A stretch of DNA of 64,000 nucleotides, taken from contig CAUYLG010065526.1 of NCBI GenBank assembly GCA_963573385.1, forward strand, positions 186,001 through 250,000, in the 5' to 3' direction. This document shows, in pieces, positions 62,945 to 64,000 of this stretch. A program made the position numbers and the translations under genes. The notes beneath the pieces are model-generated. The model worked only from the letters and a program-made list of their open reading frames with translations. It had not been told where the DNA came from and searched no databases. Each line of letters begins with the position of its first letter. Positions within the stretch are counted from its first letter, which is position 1. Source of the stretch: Cacajao melanocephalus (taxonomy: Eukaryota; Chordata; Mammalia; Primates; Pitheciidae).

Positions 62945-64000
<1,056 letters not shown>

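Overview
This is primate, most likely human, nuclear DNA. It carries many Alu SINEs, which are primate-restricted, together with primate-type L1, THE1/MST, MLT1 and MLT2 LTRs, Tigger1, MER5A, MIR and L2 copies. The base composition is AT-rich. I see no CpG island, no confident protein-coding gene, no RNA gene and no CRISPR array. The window reads as intergenic or deep-intronic sequence, and the open frames longer than 60 codons are almost all inside repeats or chance. Family names come from recognising consensus sequences by eye, so subfamily labels are tentative.

Layout. 1-9.4 kb is mostly unique or ancient sequence with MIR/L2 relics and a clean solo MLT2-type LTR with a target-site duplication (TSD). 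9.4-16.5 kb holds an Alu with a long GA tail, an old L1 fragment and an antisense MaLR LTR. 16.5-20.05 kb is a Tigger1 DNA transposon with a dead TIGD1-like transposase. It has a THE1/MST LTR inside it and an Alu inside that LTR, and both transposon ends are bordered by about 235-bp inverted arms. 20.8-30.1 kb is a stack of L1 fragments, mostly antisense, including the 5' half of a primate L1. 30-39 kb is largely unique apart from one Alu and a 2.2-kb antisense L1. 39-44 kb contains an Alu with a long polypyrimidine tail, a 159-bp direct duplication and an AT-rich minisatellite. 44-50 kb holds MLT1-type LTRs, hAT relics and a pair of Alus inserted one after the other at the same target. 50-64 kb is mainly unique, with L2, MLT1 and MIR relics and the start of an Alu cut by the window edge.

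Two short minus-strand open segments (50715-50844 and 59645-59823) lie between good splice-site-like sequences and encode hydrophobic, membrane-like peptides. They are the only candidates for host coding sequence I can point to. I recognise neither, and the evidence is only suggestive. The most distinctive structures are the inverted arms of the Tigger, the 159-bp duplication, the triple TSD around two Alus, and the L1 5' half that ends at a short A-run inside ORF1. I found no previously undescribed functional system.
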